From Anniella stebbinsi (Eukaryota; Chordata; Lepidosauria; Squamata; Anniellidae): DNA of 64,000 nucleotides. The DNA lies in NCBI GenBank assembly GCA_029215795.1, contig JARDYH010000006.1:26055501-26119500 (forward strand). Direction: 5' to 3'. The position numbers and the translations under genes are program-made. This document shows positions 29,791 through 40,859 of the stretch, one piece after another. The notes under the pieces were generated by a model, which was not told the DNA's origin, ran no database searches, and saw only the letters and a list, made by a program, of their open reading frames with translations. Position 1 is the first letter of the stretch. Every line of letters begins with the position of its first letter.

Positions 29791-30514
29791 TAGTCGCTTC
29801 CCACCCCACTACCTAAGATAAGCTCCGACAAACCCCTCTGCAGATCACTTAGGAAAAGATCGTTCCCCACATTGGACAGGTGCACACCGTCCCGCCTGAA
29901 CAGCTCCCTCCGAGTTCGCGTGATCAAGGATGTTTAATGCTAATATCCCCGTGCTTAATCAGGTCATTGTAGATTTCCATGTTTGCTCTGCGCCAAGAAC
30001 ATTCCAAGGCCATGGGGTCTCCCCTTTCCCTCCATTTTATCCGAGGGAGCATATAGGACCAGATGATCGTAACACCAGGCCAAGCCATGCGAATTCTCTG
30101 AAAATCCGCCCTTGCTCGCAATACCAGGGCTTTGCCCTTCATCAGCCCAATATCATTGCTCCCCAAATGGATGAGCAATACCAGCGGGATTACCGACACC
30201 GCCTGCTGATGGAATAACAGAGAGATCAGACTCTCCCACCGCATACTGCATCTGCGCAGCCATTGAATAGAAGCATGCTGGTGTAGTCCAAGCTGTGTTC
30301 CAAGGCTTGACCCGACCGCCCATCTGCCAGCCCAAAAGTCCATACTATGGCCGCAGATGATCACACTTATCGGGGTGTACCCCATCCAACGATCTGTAAT
30401 TAAATGTGGGCATGTTATGCCATAACCCAAGGCATTATTTTGGCAACTGTCTAACATAGGCCCTGAAGGCCTCTGAATGCCATTAACCCACTGACTGAAT
30501 CTGAGCTGGGACAA
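29791..30514 (-). pseudogene. SGNH/GDSL-hydrolase-like domain, copy 2 (best preserved)
   Basis: The open frame 30514-29924 (196 codons) has block I VIICGHSMDFWAGRWA (Ser of GHS at about 30346-30344) and block III LIHLGSNDIGLMKGKAL (the GSND motif). One frameshift near 29930 separates it from block V RDGVHLSNVGNDLFL (29897-29852), after which the domain ends at a stop near 29791. Together they supply the Ser, Asn and Asp/His of an SGNH active site, with His in place of Asp in the GDS motif, as in many retroelement-associated members. No signal peptide. Role in the element unknown. Apart from the one frameshift it would be a complete domain. Confidence 0.78.
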
Positions 30515-30549
30515 AACCTGCAGCCGCTGCCATAGACGCTGCTCCTATT

Positions 30550-32440
30550 CTAAAAGAATGAGTACCAAACTGAGCATGAACTAAGCCCAAGGCCATCAGA
30601 GCTCATTTGGTAACAGACCAGAACTGGTATTTTGTCAGTGGGAGGGTGTCCTGGTGGCAAAACAAGGCCCCAGGGAAATTGCCTCACCCTGCTATGAACT
30701 GCTGAAGCGCTGTCACTGGGCACAGCTCCTGTCTCGGGGCTGCATACAATGTTATATCCGAGCCCTTTCCAGGCTGATCCGTTTTTGAGCACCTAAGCAT
30801 GATATGCACTTCGCTCCTTCCTATGCATATATCAGGCAGTTGAAGAGCCCCACCAGACCGATCATTCTTGGATGACGCCACCAGCTCAGATATGTATTTA
30901 TTTATTACATTTGTATACCGCCCCATAGCCGAAGCTCTCTGGGCGGTTTACATAGAATTAAAACAATTAAAAACAATATACAAAAATTAAAACAGCAAAA
31001 GCATTCAACATACACACAATACACACATACATTTAAAACCGCTACAACAGCCCAAAAAAACTACAAAAACAAAAACAAACCCAGGCTCCTCAGATATTGC
31101 CAAATGCCTGAGAGAAGAGGAAAGTCTTGACCAGGTGCCAAAAAGATAACAATGTTGGCGCCAGGTGGGCCTCATCAGGGAGATCATTCCGCAATTGGGG
31201 GACTACCACAGAGAAGGCCCTCTCCCTTGTTGCCGACCTTCGAACTTCCCTCGGAGTCAGTATTCGGAGGAGGACCTTAGATGGTGATCATAGTGTATGG
31301 GTAGGTTTGTGTCGGGAGAGGCGTTCAGTCAGATATTCTGGTCCCAAGCCATGTAAGGCTTTATAGGTTAGAACCAGCACCTTGAATCGGGCTCAGGAAC
31401 ATACAGGCAGCCAATGCAAGTGGGCCAGAGTAGGTCTTATATGCTCGAACCTTCTGGTTCCAGTTATCAATCTGGCCACTGCATTTTGCACAAGCTGCAG
31501 CTTCCGAACTGCCTTCAAAGGCAGCCCCACGTAGAGTGCATTGCAGTAATCTAACTTGGAGGTTACCAGAACATGGACAACTGAAGCAAGGTTATCCCTG
31601 TCCAGATAGGGACGTAGCTGGTCCACCAACTGAAGTTGGTAGAAGGCACTCCATGCCACTGAGGCCACCTGAGCCTCAAGTGACAGAGACGGTTCTAGGA
31701 GAACCCCCAAGCTATGAACCCGCTCCTTCAAGGGGAGTGCAACCCCATCCAGAACAGGTTGAACACCCTCCATCCGGTCAGCAGAACCACCCACTAACAG
31801 CATCTCAGTCTTGTCTGGATTGAGTTTCAGTTTATTAGCCCAGTCCATTGTCACAGCCAGGCACTGGTTCAGCACATCCACAGCCTCACCTGATGAAGAT
31901 GAAAAGGAGAAATAGAGCTGCGTGTCATCAGCTGTGTGTCATCAGATATTTGGAAAGCACCAAAAAATGCCATTAAAGCTGCTGCATGAAACAAATTAGC
32001 TTCATACTTGGTTAGACACAGGGAGGTCCATAACTCCCTCAAACCCAGCAGGATATCCACTGAGAGCGGCAATCTGCTATCCATCGACTTTGGGGAAGTT
32101 CTACTCCAGCAGCGCAACATGCACCTAACTCTAAAATCATTCGTGGAATCCTCTACCCCTCGCAGTTTTGATCAAAAGAGCCTTCTTGCGGGCGTAAATG
32201 CAATATTGCAAGATGTGCTCCACCGGTATTGGCCATGCCAACTGAAGCTTAGCTGCTGTATGGAATTCAGAAAATTCCCTACCTGCCTTGTGATATGTAG
32301 CCCTGGTGTTAGGCGCCACAGACTGCCACATTGCCCACTCTACCTCATCTTTCCAATGTTCCAGAGAGCTGCTGGCATCTCTTCCAGTGCCTGCCATGCC
32401 CAGGGAGCCAGTTCCCGAAACCACATCACCTGGTGACACG
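30550..32440 (-). pseudogene. Tyrosine recombinase of copy 2, split by an L2-like LINE
   Basis: The N-terminal half on the right contains SRLPLSVDILLGLRELW and ANLFHAAALMAFFGAFQIS (32120-31950). Reading resumes left of the insertion with ELVASSKNDRSGGALQLPD (from 30888) and KTDQPGKGSDITLY. After a frameshift near 30700 the FRIGAAS-type box II is only partly readable (about 30600-30560). Same family as the recombinase at 2500-3285. Confidence 0.75.
30894..31941 (-). mobile_element. L2-like LINE, 5'-truncated, inserted in the recombinase
   Basis: Flanked by the exact 8-bp duplication TCAGATAT at 30886-30893 and 31942-31949. The 3' tail at the left reads, on the minus strand, GGGCGGTATACAAATGTAAT then AATAAATAcA. 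The coding part 31881-31393 has KLKLNPDKTEMLLVGGS, LDYCNALYVGLPLKAVRKL and HIRPTLAHLHWLPV, typical of the L2 clade. The 5' truncation falls in the YADD motif (GATGACAC), where a short GATGACACACAGCT/GATGACACGCAGCT duplication marks the junction. Confidence 0.88.
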
Positions 32441-33268
32441 ATAAGGCATAAGCAATGTCATTGTTTAGGCCAGGTATATGTCTGGCTCTGAACAATATAT
32501 TATGTCGTAAGCAGTGCAATGTAAAAACATGCACTAACTGCATTACTCTCGGATTGTGTGAAGATAGCGTATTAATCACCTGTACTGTGGCCTGATTGTC
32601 ACACCAGAATTGTACAGTAGTGTTTTTAAATTCTGGTGCCCAAATATGTACGGCCACACTTATTGGAAAAAATTCCAGGGAGGTGAGATACCTACAAGTG
32701 CCCGCCTCTTTCCACTCTGCAGGCCATTGCTCAGCGCACCAACGGTCCTGCCAAATCACCCCAAAGCCCCAAGAACCAGATGCGTCCGAGTGGCTTTGCA
32801 ACCTAGCCTCCAAAAGCAACTGCAAGAAACCCAGCCATACATGAATATCTGCCTGCATGGGTTTAGACACCTGCACCCTATGATGTGGATGCCGGAGTCC
32901 TGACATGGCACTGCAAAACTGCCGTAGAAAGGCTCTCCTTGGCGCAATGACCCTGCATGCAAAATTCAGATGACCAACAATTTCTTGTAATCAATCTATA
33001 TTCCTCCGGGGTTTTTTTAGGCACTATTCCCAATGGGGACACCCTTAAATTTGGTGTTGGCGGCCTCGAAAAGGGGCCCAACACCCTTCCTGCTGCTACT
33101 TCCTTCCCAAACTTTTCCCGAACCAGTTGTTCCATCTCGCAGATGGACCTCTGGTTTCTGGAGACAGATGCCACTCTCTGGCCTTGAAAAGGAATATGGA
33201 AACCCTGTGTAAAACCTTTTTGTAATAACATAGCATCCTGGCACCTCGGATATAGAGCTAATAGTCAC
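32340..33268 (-). pseudogene. RT/RNase H of YR retrotransposon copy 2, RT palm deleted
   Basis: RT start: MLLQKGFTQGFHIPFQGQ then VLGPFSRPPTPNLRVSPLG and IVPKKTPEEYRLI (33231-33000). The sequence then jumps at about 32950-32900 directly to the RNase H region: SDASGSWGFGVIW, FWCDNQATVQVIN and FRARHIPGLNNDIAYALS (32800-32450). RT motifs with the catalytic aspartates are absent. RNase H keeps the Asp of SDAS and DN of CDNQ. Non-functional without RT. Confidence 0.8.
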
Positions 33269-33269
33269 A

Positions 33270-34915
33270 TAAGGGGCTCAATTTTGATTGGGCTGGGGCC
33301 CTTTGGGAGGAGGTTGCTGACCACCCAGTCTCCTAGCCCCCTGCCCATCCCTGTTGTTGCCCCGCCCGGTACTTTTTCTCGGACAGCTGTAGGCGGGGAG
33401 ATGCCCGGCACAAACAGGGCACTTATGCCTATACTAACAGGGGGAGTGGTGCATATCCCTTTGGAGCTAACTCCCTGCAAGGCTGACGGTGATGAACCAC
33501 CTGCCCTGCGCTTCCCCTAAAGGCGGGCACAGGTTGTTGTTTGGCCAAAATATGGCCACTGTCGAACCTTTCGCCAAAACTTGGTCTTGCAGGAGTCATG
33601 TACTGAAGCCACAAATCCTGATCCTTGGCGTCCCATCTAAAGGTGTGGTCGTATGCGGCTTGTCTATGAAATGATTCATCATGCGCCAATCAAGCGCCGC
33701 CATCATATTCCAAATATGCCCGATAAATTATATCGAGATATTTCGTTAAAATACACCCCTTCCCAGGGAAACGTTGCTGAATAACCCCTATATAGATAAG
33801 GAACCCGGGTAACCAATTGGCCCAGGTTCGTGCCACCCATCTTCTCCTCAACTTCTCAGCTTCCCTATTACTGTTCTTTTCCTTATCACTGCTCTCCAGT
33901 GCCCTGAAGAGCAAAGAAAATACATCTACATACTCCCCTTACCAGATCTTCTCCCTTGTTGCTGGAAGCAGGTGATATCCTAAAGGTGCGGCTGTGCTCC
34001 CGGTAGGGATTGTGCCTAGTTCCGCCCCTTTATAATTGTCCTTTGAACCTTGGCCCTGCCAACTCATCTTAGTAGCAGCCGAACCTGCAGGATCCTGCCA
34101 GACAGCTGCACAGGCTGCCTCAACTGATGAAGCTGTGTGGTCAATTCGGCTCGCACTGCTATCCCGCCTATCCATATTGCTGTCCCCAAGGTCGCCAAGG
34201 TGAGCCTGACTCACCGTTGCCTCCCTCTCCTGATTATTTGAAAGGACCATCTGAGACCTATTGCTTGCTCCTGGTGTCTCCTGCCCCGCCATGTTTTCTT
34301 TTGTGGCCTGTTGGGCTGTTTTACTAAGTTCCTCCCCCATCCCAGTCAGTGGGGGGGGGGGGTGTTGGCCCTGTCACCGAAAGTGGCTAGCTCATCCCTG
34401 GAAACCACGGATACCAGCCCCATGGCTGGGGAATGGCACCCGTGGCCTGCAGCTGGGCTGGTGTTGCTGGTGCATTTTGCTCACCCTGCCATTTGAATCG
34501 CCATTGCCAAAGGAGTCACCGCCACTGCCTCTACCGCAACGGATTGTCCTCCTAGCTGAGGCGGGGCTGGTGTAGACGTCACCGCCAGCCCTTCCTGATC
34601 CAGCAGCTGAGGTTCCCTTTGGTCCAATGAACGATTGGAAGCAGCTTCCATAGCGTCCAAACTGCTCGACACGGAAGTGAGTAAATCACCTTGCCGTTGG
34701 CTCCTGGTTAGTGGGCGCCCACTCCGTGGAGACAGTATTGTTGGCATACCCTTGTCCTGTTCCATAGCCTGCACCCTAGCCAGAAGATCCGCAATCTGAG
34801 GATTCAGCTCCTCCTCCGAGGAAGAATCAGGTTTATCCCTTGCGCATTTAACCACTGGGTGGGGGGGGGGGTTCCCCTTGCCCTTCTTTCCCCCAACACC
34901 CTTCTTAGGGGGCAT
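33270..34915 (-). pseudogene. gag of YR retrotransposon copy 2
   Basis: ATG at 34915 starts MPPKKGVGGKKGKGN, a basic Gag N-terminus, followed by DKPDSSSEEELNPQIADLLA (144 codons to 34481). Further blocks 34340-33939 and 33914-33690 carry FSLLFRALESSDKE, LRRRWVARTWANWL and KYLDIIYRAYLEYDGGAW, and 33689-33429 has DHTFRWDAKDQDLWLQYM. The zinc finger region near 33480-33400 is decayed. Four frames are needed, so it is a pseudogene, but the ORF1 start codon and N-terminus look intact. Confidence 0.75.
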
Positions 34916-34930
34916 GTTGAGTCTGTACTC

Positions 34931-35459
34931 AACTACAGTTAACTAGAGCACACACCAACCGTAACACTAGCGATTGTCTCTGAGCTAAAACAACTAGAAT
35001 GGAAACAGGTGCTATGAATTCCACTCAACAGCAGTCTCCCTTCCAAAAACTGACCCAGCTGGTTCCAACTTAGCTATTCAATGTGGTTGTGAGCCTTGGA
35101 TCTCAGCCACTCTCCAGTTTTTGGTAACTTCTGTAACAAAGCCTAACAACCCGAAGGGGAAATACTTGGGGGCTACCTTTTCACTCTCTCTCCATATAAA
35201 TGTATGACATTTCTTTATACCTATATAATTGAACTGTTTTTATTATTTATTTATTATTTATTTTATTTTTATTTATTTTTATTTTTATTTTTTATTCATT
35301 TATCATGAAATATATATATCCCCCGAATTGAGGTCACCCAGCTCACCCCTATGGTGGCAGCCCTTTCGTTGAGCAAAATGGGGTGGGGGAAGGGGTGAAT
35401 CTGTAAGCCCAGCCCTGGTTATACTGCCACCCGATGCTCCCCCTGATGCATTTTAGCCG
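34931..35459. other. Leader-side region with AT-rich low-complexity at 35237-35310
   Basis: Possibly the 5' untranslated part of YR copy 2 on the minus strand. TTATT/TTTTA repeats at 35237-35310. No coding frame. Confidence 0.4.
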
Positions 35460-35860
35460 CTCTTGGCACCGAGCCTACTCGCAGGAGACCTGACCCACTG
35501 CCTCGGCCGCAGCTGCGGCCGCGGCCGCATGCGCCTGCAGCAGAGCTGCCTCTGCGTCCTCTTATCCGCCACCCCCACTGTTGAGAAACCTGCCAACTCG
35601 CTCGCCCGGCTCACTCCCCAACCAGGTATGAGCTTTCCCGGGTAGATTCCCTTCCACCCCCAAACCTCGGGCCGACAAGGCCCTGCTGCTGCTTCCGCTC
35701 AGTCCTGCTCGTCCACGCGCAAAGAGCCGGAAAATCAGAAGAGGAAGGAGAGTGGGCACGCCGCCTATTTATGCAGGAGTTGCCTCCTCCCTCCTTGCAG
35801 TGGTGCCAAACCAGTAGCCAATAGGCTACAGCCACACTCCATCTCCTCGCTACCAGCCGC
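35460..35860 (-). promoter_or_regulatory. GC-rich region with TATA- and CCAAT-like boxes facing YR copy 2
   Basis: On the minus strand CATAAATAG (35773-35765) lies about 45 bp downstream of an ATTGG/CCAAT box at 35822-35818; another CCAAT on the minus strand is near 35865. Downstream is CpG-rich sequence with GCGGCCGCGGCCGCAGCTGC at about 35530-35509. This would suit a promoter driving minus-strand transcription towards the gag ATG at 34915. It could belong to the retrotransposon or be an unrelated CpG island. Confidence 0.35.
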
Positions 35861-36639
35861 AATTGGCCCCCCCACCCAGGCTTCACAGGGCAAGGGGAAG
35901 AGGCATTTCTCTTGCCATAGTCTATCACTTGGACTTCTTCACTTTGCTGATGATGAATGGGAAGGTAATTATCCAGCAAATTCTACACTCTGTAAAAGTG
36001 TCTAGCCTGACAAAGTGGAAGGAGAAGCCCTGCTATTTATGGACAGAGCAGGATAATCACCCTGACTGCAAATTACAGTGCAAGCCTAGGTGCATCTGCT
36101 GGAGATGATGACAGAGAAAACAGAGAATGAGCCTGGGCCTAGCAGCATCATGTGAACATATGACTGGCATTCAGTTCAGTGCATTATTCTTTCCAAACCA
36201 GATTCATTATGGCAATGTATCTGCAATTAGCTACTGCATTGCCAAAAATGTGCAAAGCCAGGTACTTTTAGAGAATATTGAGAATGTACTGAGATGTATT
36301 TGGAACCACTGGCAGTAGATTTTTACATCTAGATCAGTCCTCAGTTTGTTTAATCACAGACCGTAGAAGTGGCTTAACCTATCAGATTGACTTGAAATCC
36401 ATTCCACCTCCTCTTGATCCTAAGCCTGGAGTTTCCCCCCCCCCCCACAATAGTCACATGGATCATGGGATTGCTCTGGTTGCTACTCAAGTCAAAACAG
36501 TTACCTGTTGCAGGTAGACCCAAATGGGATGGATACCAAAAGGGGATTTTAAAAAGCTTTCCTGTTCCTGTGAGCAGCTTCCCCCCAGGGCTGTGCAGAG
36601 GGGGGCCAGTGGGGCCAGTTGGCCTGGGGCCCATGATTT
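35861..36639. other. Non-coding; C-run at 36437-36448
   Basis: Short frames without a domain. CAGGGCTGTGCAGAGGGGGG near 36588 resembles a hAT-like terminus but no partner is seen. Confidence 0.4.
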
Positions 36640-36754
36640 TGAGGGGGCAGATCCGATCCGAGGGACCTTCGATTTTATCCAAACCAATCCAGGACAACAT
36701 CGGAGGTCCCAATACGGGTCCTGATCTGATCCGGGGGATCCGTGCACATCCCTA
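36640..36754. mobile_element. Right end of a TAGGGATGTGCAC hAT-type element
   Basis: ATCCGATCCGAGGGACC, CAGGACAACATCGGAGGTCC and CCGTGCACATCCCTA correspond to the last about 115 bp of the 6506-8320 element. The left part is missing. A CR1 scrap (TTAGTGATCCCAACCAATTT) abuts it at 36756. Confidence 0.75.
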
Positions 36755-37055
36755 TTAGTGATCCCAACCAATTTTGTGTCATCTCCTTTTAGACCAGATT
36801 GACATCTAACCATGGAATTTTCTAACCATCTCAAGTTTCTAGTAGGTGAGTGGGGTAATTCATAAACATGTCAAATAAATAAATAAATGTTAAACTTTAA
36901 GATAATGTAAGACTCTTTTTTGTTTTTGCTGTAAGCAACTAACATTACTACCCTTCTGTAATTCTTCCACACATTAACATTGTCAAGTTACTGAGCCAGG
37001 GACCCTCCCCAAAACTGAATATGTGTTGGTATGAGAATATGTGTTGGTAGAGAAT

Positions 37056-37104
37056 ATCATCTCTACCAGTACCATCTCTACCAGATGGTACTGGTAGAGA
37101 TGAT
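37056..37104. repeat. Perfect hairpin, 22-bp stem and 5-bp loop, next to (GAT)n
   Basis: CATCTCTACCAGTACCATCT (37058-37077), loop CTACC (37078-37082), AGATGGTACTGGTAGAGATG (37083-37102), plus two flanking pairs. Followed by ATG repeats to 37120. Confidence 0.95.
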
Positions 37105-37189
37105 GATGATGATGATGATGTGTGGGTATGGGTGTGTGTCTGTTATAAGTGAGAGCTCCGTGCTCATCCTGTCAGCTGTCATATCTTGA

Positions 37190-37802
37190 ACCCCTAGCTA
37201 CGAACCTGCTCCTTCAGGGGGAGTGCAACCCCATCCAGAACAGGTTGAACACCCTCCATCCGGTCAGAGGAACCACCCACTAACAGCATCTCAGTCTTGT
37301 CTGGATTGAGTTTCAGTTTATTAGCCCTCATCCAGTCCATTTTCCCAGCCAAGCACCGGTTCAGCACATCCACAGCCTCACCTGATGAAGAAGAGAAGGA
37401 GAAATAGAGCTGCGTGACATCAGCGTACTGATGACAACACACTCCAAAGCTCCGGATAACCGCACTCAATGGTTTCATGTACATGTTGAACGGTATGGGG
37501 GACAAGACTGAGCCCTGCGGAACCCCATACTGGAGAATCCACGGGGCTGAGCAATGTTCCCCAAGAACCACCTTCTGGAGCCAATCCACCAAGTAGGACC
37601 GGAACCACAGCAATGCAGTGCCTCCTACTCCCAACTCATGCAGTTGTCCCAGAAGGATACCATGGTTGAAGATATCGAAAGCCACTGAGAAATCAGGGAG
37701 AATCAACAGAGTCACACTCCTCTTGTCTTTCCCCCGACATAGGTCATAGGTGATATAGTTCCCCCACAGTTTTAGAGCCTTTCTCAAAGGCCCTAGCACC
37801 AC
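37190..37802 (-). pseudogene. L2-like LINE reverse transcriptase fragment
   Basis: Open minus-strand frame of 202 codons with ILPDFSVAFDIFNHGILL (motif A), HELGVGGTALLWFRSYL, GVPQGSVLSPIPFN (motif B) and QYADVTQLYFSFSSSSGEA (motif C, with Val replacing the second catalytic Asp), then KLKLNPDKTEMLLVGGSSD as in the 30894-31941 copy. The catalytic change makes it inactive even though the frame is open. Confidence 0.88.
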
Positions 37803-37907
37803 CTGTTTGGCCTAGAACCAGGCCTGAATCCTTGTATGGAGCACCGGAAAAAGAAGTAAGTTAGCATTGTAGAGGCCAGAAATCTAGGTCCATTCCTTAT
37901 CTCACTT

Positions 37908-40320
37908 TCATAGAATCATAGAATCATAGAATAGTAGAGTTGGAAGGGGCCTATAAGGCCGAGTTCAACCCCCTGCTCAATGCAGAAATCTACCTTAAAG
38001 CATCCCTGACAGATGGTTGTCCAGCTGCCTCTTGAAGGCCTCTAATGTGGGAGAGCCCACCACCTCCCTAGGAAATTGGTTCCACTGTCTTATTGCTCTA
38101 ACAGTCATGACGTTTTTCCTGATGTCCAGCCTGAATCTGTTTTCCTGTAACTTGAGCTTATTATTCTGTGTCCTGCATTCTGGGTTGATTGAGAAGAGAT
38201 CCTGGTCCTCCTCTGTGTGACAATCTTTCAAGTATTTGAAGAGTGCTATCATGTCTCCCCTCAATCTTCTCTTCTCCAGGCTAAACATGCCTAGTTCTTT
38301 CAATCTCTCCTCATAGGGCTTTGTTTCCAGACCCCTGATCATCCTCGTTGCCCTCCTCTGAACACGCTCCAGATTGACTGCATCCTTGTTGAAGTGTGGT
38401 GCCCAGAACTGGATGCGGTACTCAAGATGGGGCCTAAACAGTGCAGAATAGAGGGGAACCAGTACCTCGCACGATTTGGAAACTATACTTCTATTAATGC
38501 AGCCCAAAATAGCATTTGCTTTTTTTGCAGCCACATCACACTGTTGGCTCATATTCAGCTTGTGATCAATAACAATTCCAAGATCCTTCTCGCTTGTCAT
38601 ATTGATTAGCCAAGTATCCCCCATCTTGTAACTGAGCATTTAGTTTCTTTTTCCTAGGTGTAGAACTTGGCATTTATCCCTATTAAATTTCAATCTGTTG
38701 TTTTCAGCCCAGAGCTTCAGTCTATCAAGATCACTTTGGAGTTTGTTTCTGTCTTCTAGGGTATTAGTGATCCCACCCATTTTTGTGTCTGCAAATTTGA
38801 TTAGCATTCCCTGCACATCCTCATCCAAAACATTAATAAAAATGTTGAAGAGCACTGGGCCCAGGACTGAGCCCTGTGGTACCCCACTCATTACCTCCCC
38901 ACAGTGTGAAAAGGTACCATTGATAAGCATTCTTTGAGTCTGATTCTGTAGCCAACTGTGGATCCACCTAATAGTTGTTCCATCTAGCCCACTTTTCACT
39001 AGTTTGTGAATCAGAATGTCATGGGGCACTTTGTCAAAAGCTTTGCTGAAGTCAAGATATACTATATCCACAGCATTCCCACAGTCCACAAGGAAGGTTA
39101 CCCGATCAAAAAATGAGATCAGATTAGTCTGAAAAGATTTGTTCTTGACAAATCTATGCTGGCTTCTAGTAATCACTGCATAATTTTCAAGAGTTTTACA
39201 GATTGACTTCTTTATAATCTGCTCCAAATTTTTCCCGGGAATGGATGTCAGACTGACTGGTCTGTAGTTCCCAGGTTCCTCCTTTTTGCCCGTTTTGAAG
39301 ATAGGGACAACATTAGCCCTCCTCCAGTCGTCCGGCACTTCACCCATCTTCCATGATTTCGCAAAGATAATAGACAGTGGTTCTGAGAGTTCTTCTGCCA
39401 GCTCCTTTATTACTCTAGGATGCAGTTCGTCGAGCCCTGGAGATTTGAACTCATTCAAAGAAATTAGGTGTTCCTTGACCATTTGTTTATCAATCTCAAA
39501 CTGCAATCTTGCCCTGTCAGCTTGTTCTTCACTTTTTCCAGGGGGTCATTTTGCGAGAAGACTGAGCCAAAGTAGGAATTGAGCACTTCGGCCTTTTCTT
39601 TGTCATCTGTTACCAAGTTGCCATCCTCATGAAGCAGTTGAACTACCATTTCTTTCCTCTGCCTTTTACTATTCACATATCTGAAGAAAGCCTTTTTATT
39701 GCTTTTAGCATCCTTTGCTAGCCTCAGCTCCTTCTCCGCTTTAGCCTTCCTGACACCATTCCAGCACTTCTATGCTACTTGTTTGTACTCTTCTTTTGTA
39801 GCCTGGCCTTCCTTCCACTTCCTATATGTATAATTTTTTTATTATTATTTTCAGGTCATCTCTTGCTTTTTGTGGAGCCACATTGGTTTCTACTGTTGTC
39901 TTCTATCTTTTTCCTTGTTGGAATTGTTTGTAATTGTGCCTTTAAAATTTCCTTTTTTAAAAACTCCCACCCATCTTGGACTCCTTTTCACAATAGGGTC
40001 ACTTGCCATGAGACCTTACTTATCATATTTCTGAGTTTATTACAATAGGCTTTCCTGAAATCCAGAGTATGCGTTTGGCTACACTCAGCTTTTGCTTCCT
40101 TTGAAATCAAAAACTTAAATATGACCTGGTCACTTTCCCCCAGAGTTCCCGTAACTGCCACTTTATGCACTAATTCATCCCTACTGGTCAGTATCACGTC
40201 AAGGATAGCCATTCCTCTAGTTCCTTCCTCTACTTTCTGTATCTTTGCACATCTTAAAAGTGTTCCCATGGGTTTAGTCTGTAAGAATTCCCCCTGGTGG
40301 GCATGCTTAATCCTTGTTAG
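37908..40320 (-). mobile_element. CR1 LINE, longest copy in the window
   Basis: The tail is at the left (CATAGAATCATAGAATCATA). The minus frames 38639-37995 (214 codons, ending DNHLSGML) and 39506-38640 (288 codons) cover RT: YLDFSKAFDKVPHD (motif A), SGVPQGSVLGPVLFNIF (motif B) and IKFADTKMGG (motif C, FADD changed to FADT). Further right, EGTRGMAILDVILTSRDELV (about 40215-40156) and the following frame are the endonuclease C-terminus. ORF1 and the 5' half of the endonuclease are absent. It gives the empty sites used to define insertions in other CR1 copies. Confidence 0.92.
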
Positions 40321-40859
40321 GTATTAGCACTGGTCGGGCCTTTATCAGACATTTAAATGATGCCATGATGGGGCCAGTCTCCCTCAGCACTGCATACACA
40401 TCCAGTCCTCAGCCTGGGATTGAAGCAGGGATATCAAAATGTGTTATTCCTGGAGCTCTTTCCTTTTGCAGTAGCAATGGGCTTTGGGCCAAATTCTTAT
40501 TAGCCTCTGTTCATCTTGGCCTGACAGCTGGCCACTGTTCATGTAGTTACCTCTTTGTCATCTAAGGAACCTCGGGAATAGGGCTGGTCTGGGCCACGAG
40601 TCCTGGTCACCAGCAATTAATCTCAATTTTTTTCACCATATTCGTGCACCAGATAATGAAGTCAGTGACACCTTGTCATGCAGCCAGAGATCCAGGTTGT
40701 TGAAGTGGACTCTTGTGGCCAGACAGTACTAAGATCCTATGCTCGCGTGCTTTAGGATCTGGGTGAGGAGAGTGACTAAAGCCATGCGACCTGTGGCCCC
40801 CTGGCACACAGTCATTCTAACAGTGAGCAGGTAGGAAATTCAGCTTTTTTCAGAGCTAA

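Larger units (their letters stand above)
29345..34930 (-). mobile_element. YR retrotransposon (Ngaro/DIRS-type), copy 2, split by an L2-like LINE
   Basis: Minus-strand order from the right: gag (34915-33270), RT/RNase H (33268-32340), recombinase (32440-31950 and 30893-30550), SGNH-like (30514-29791), poly(A) signal and end (29440-29345). About 5.6 kb including the 1,048-bp LINE insertion. It shares blocks with copy 1 in every domain. The RT palm is deleted. Frames are longer than in copy 1, so this copy looks younger. Confidence 0.88.
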
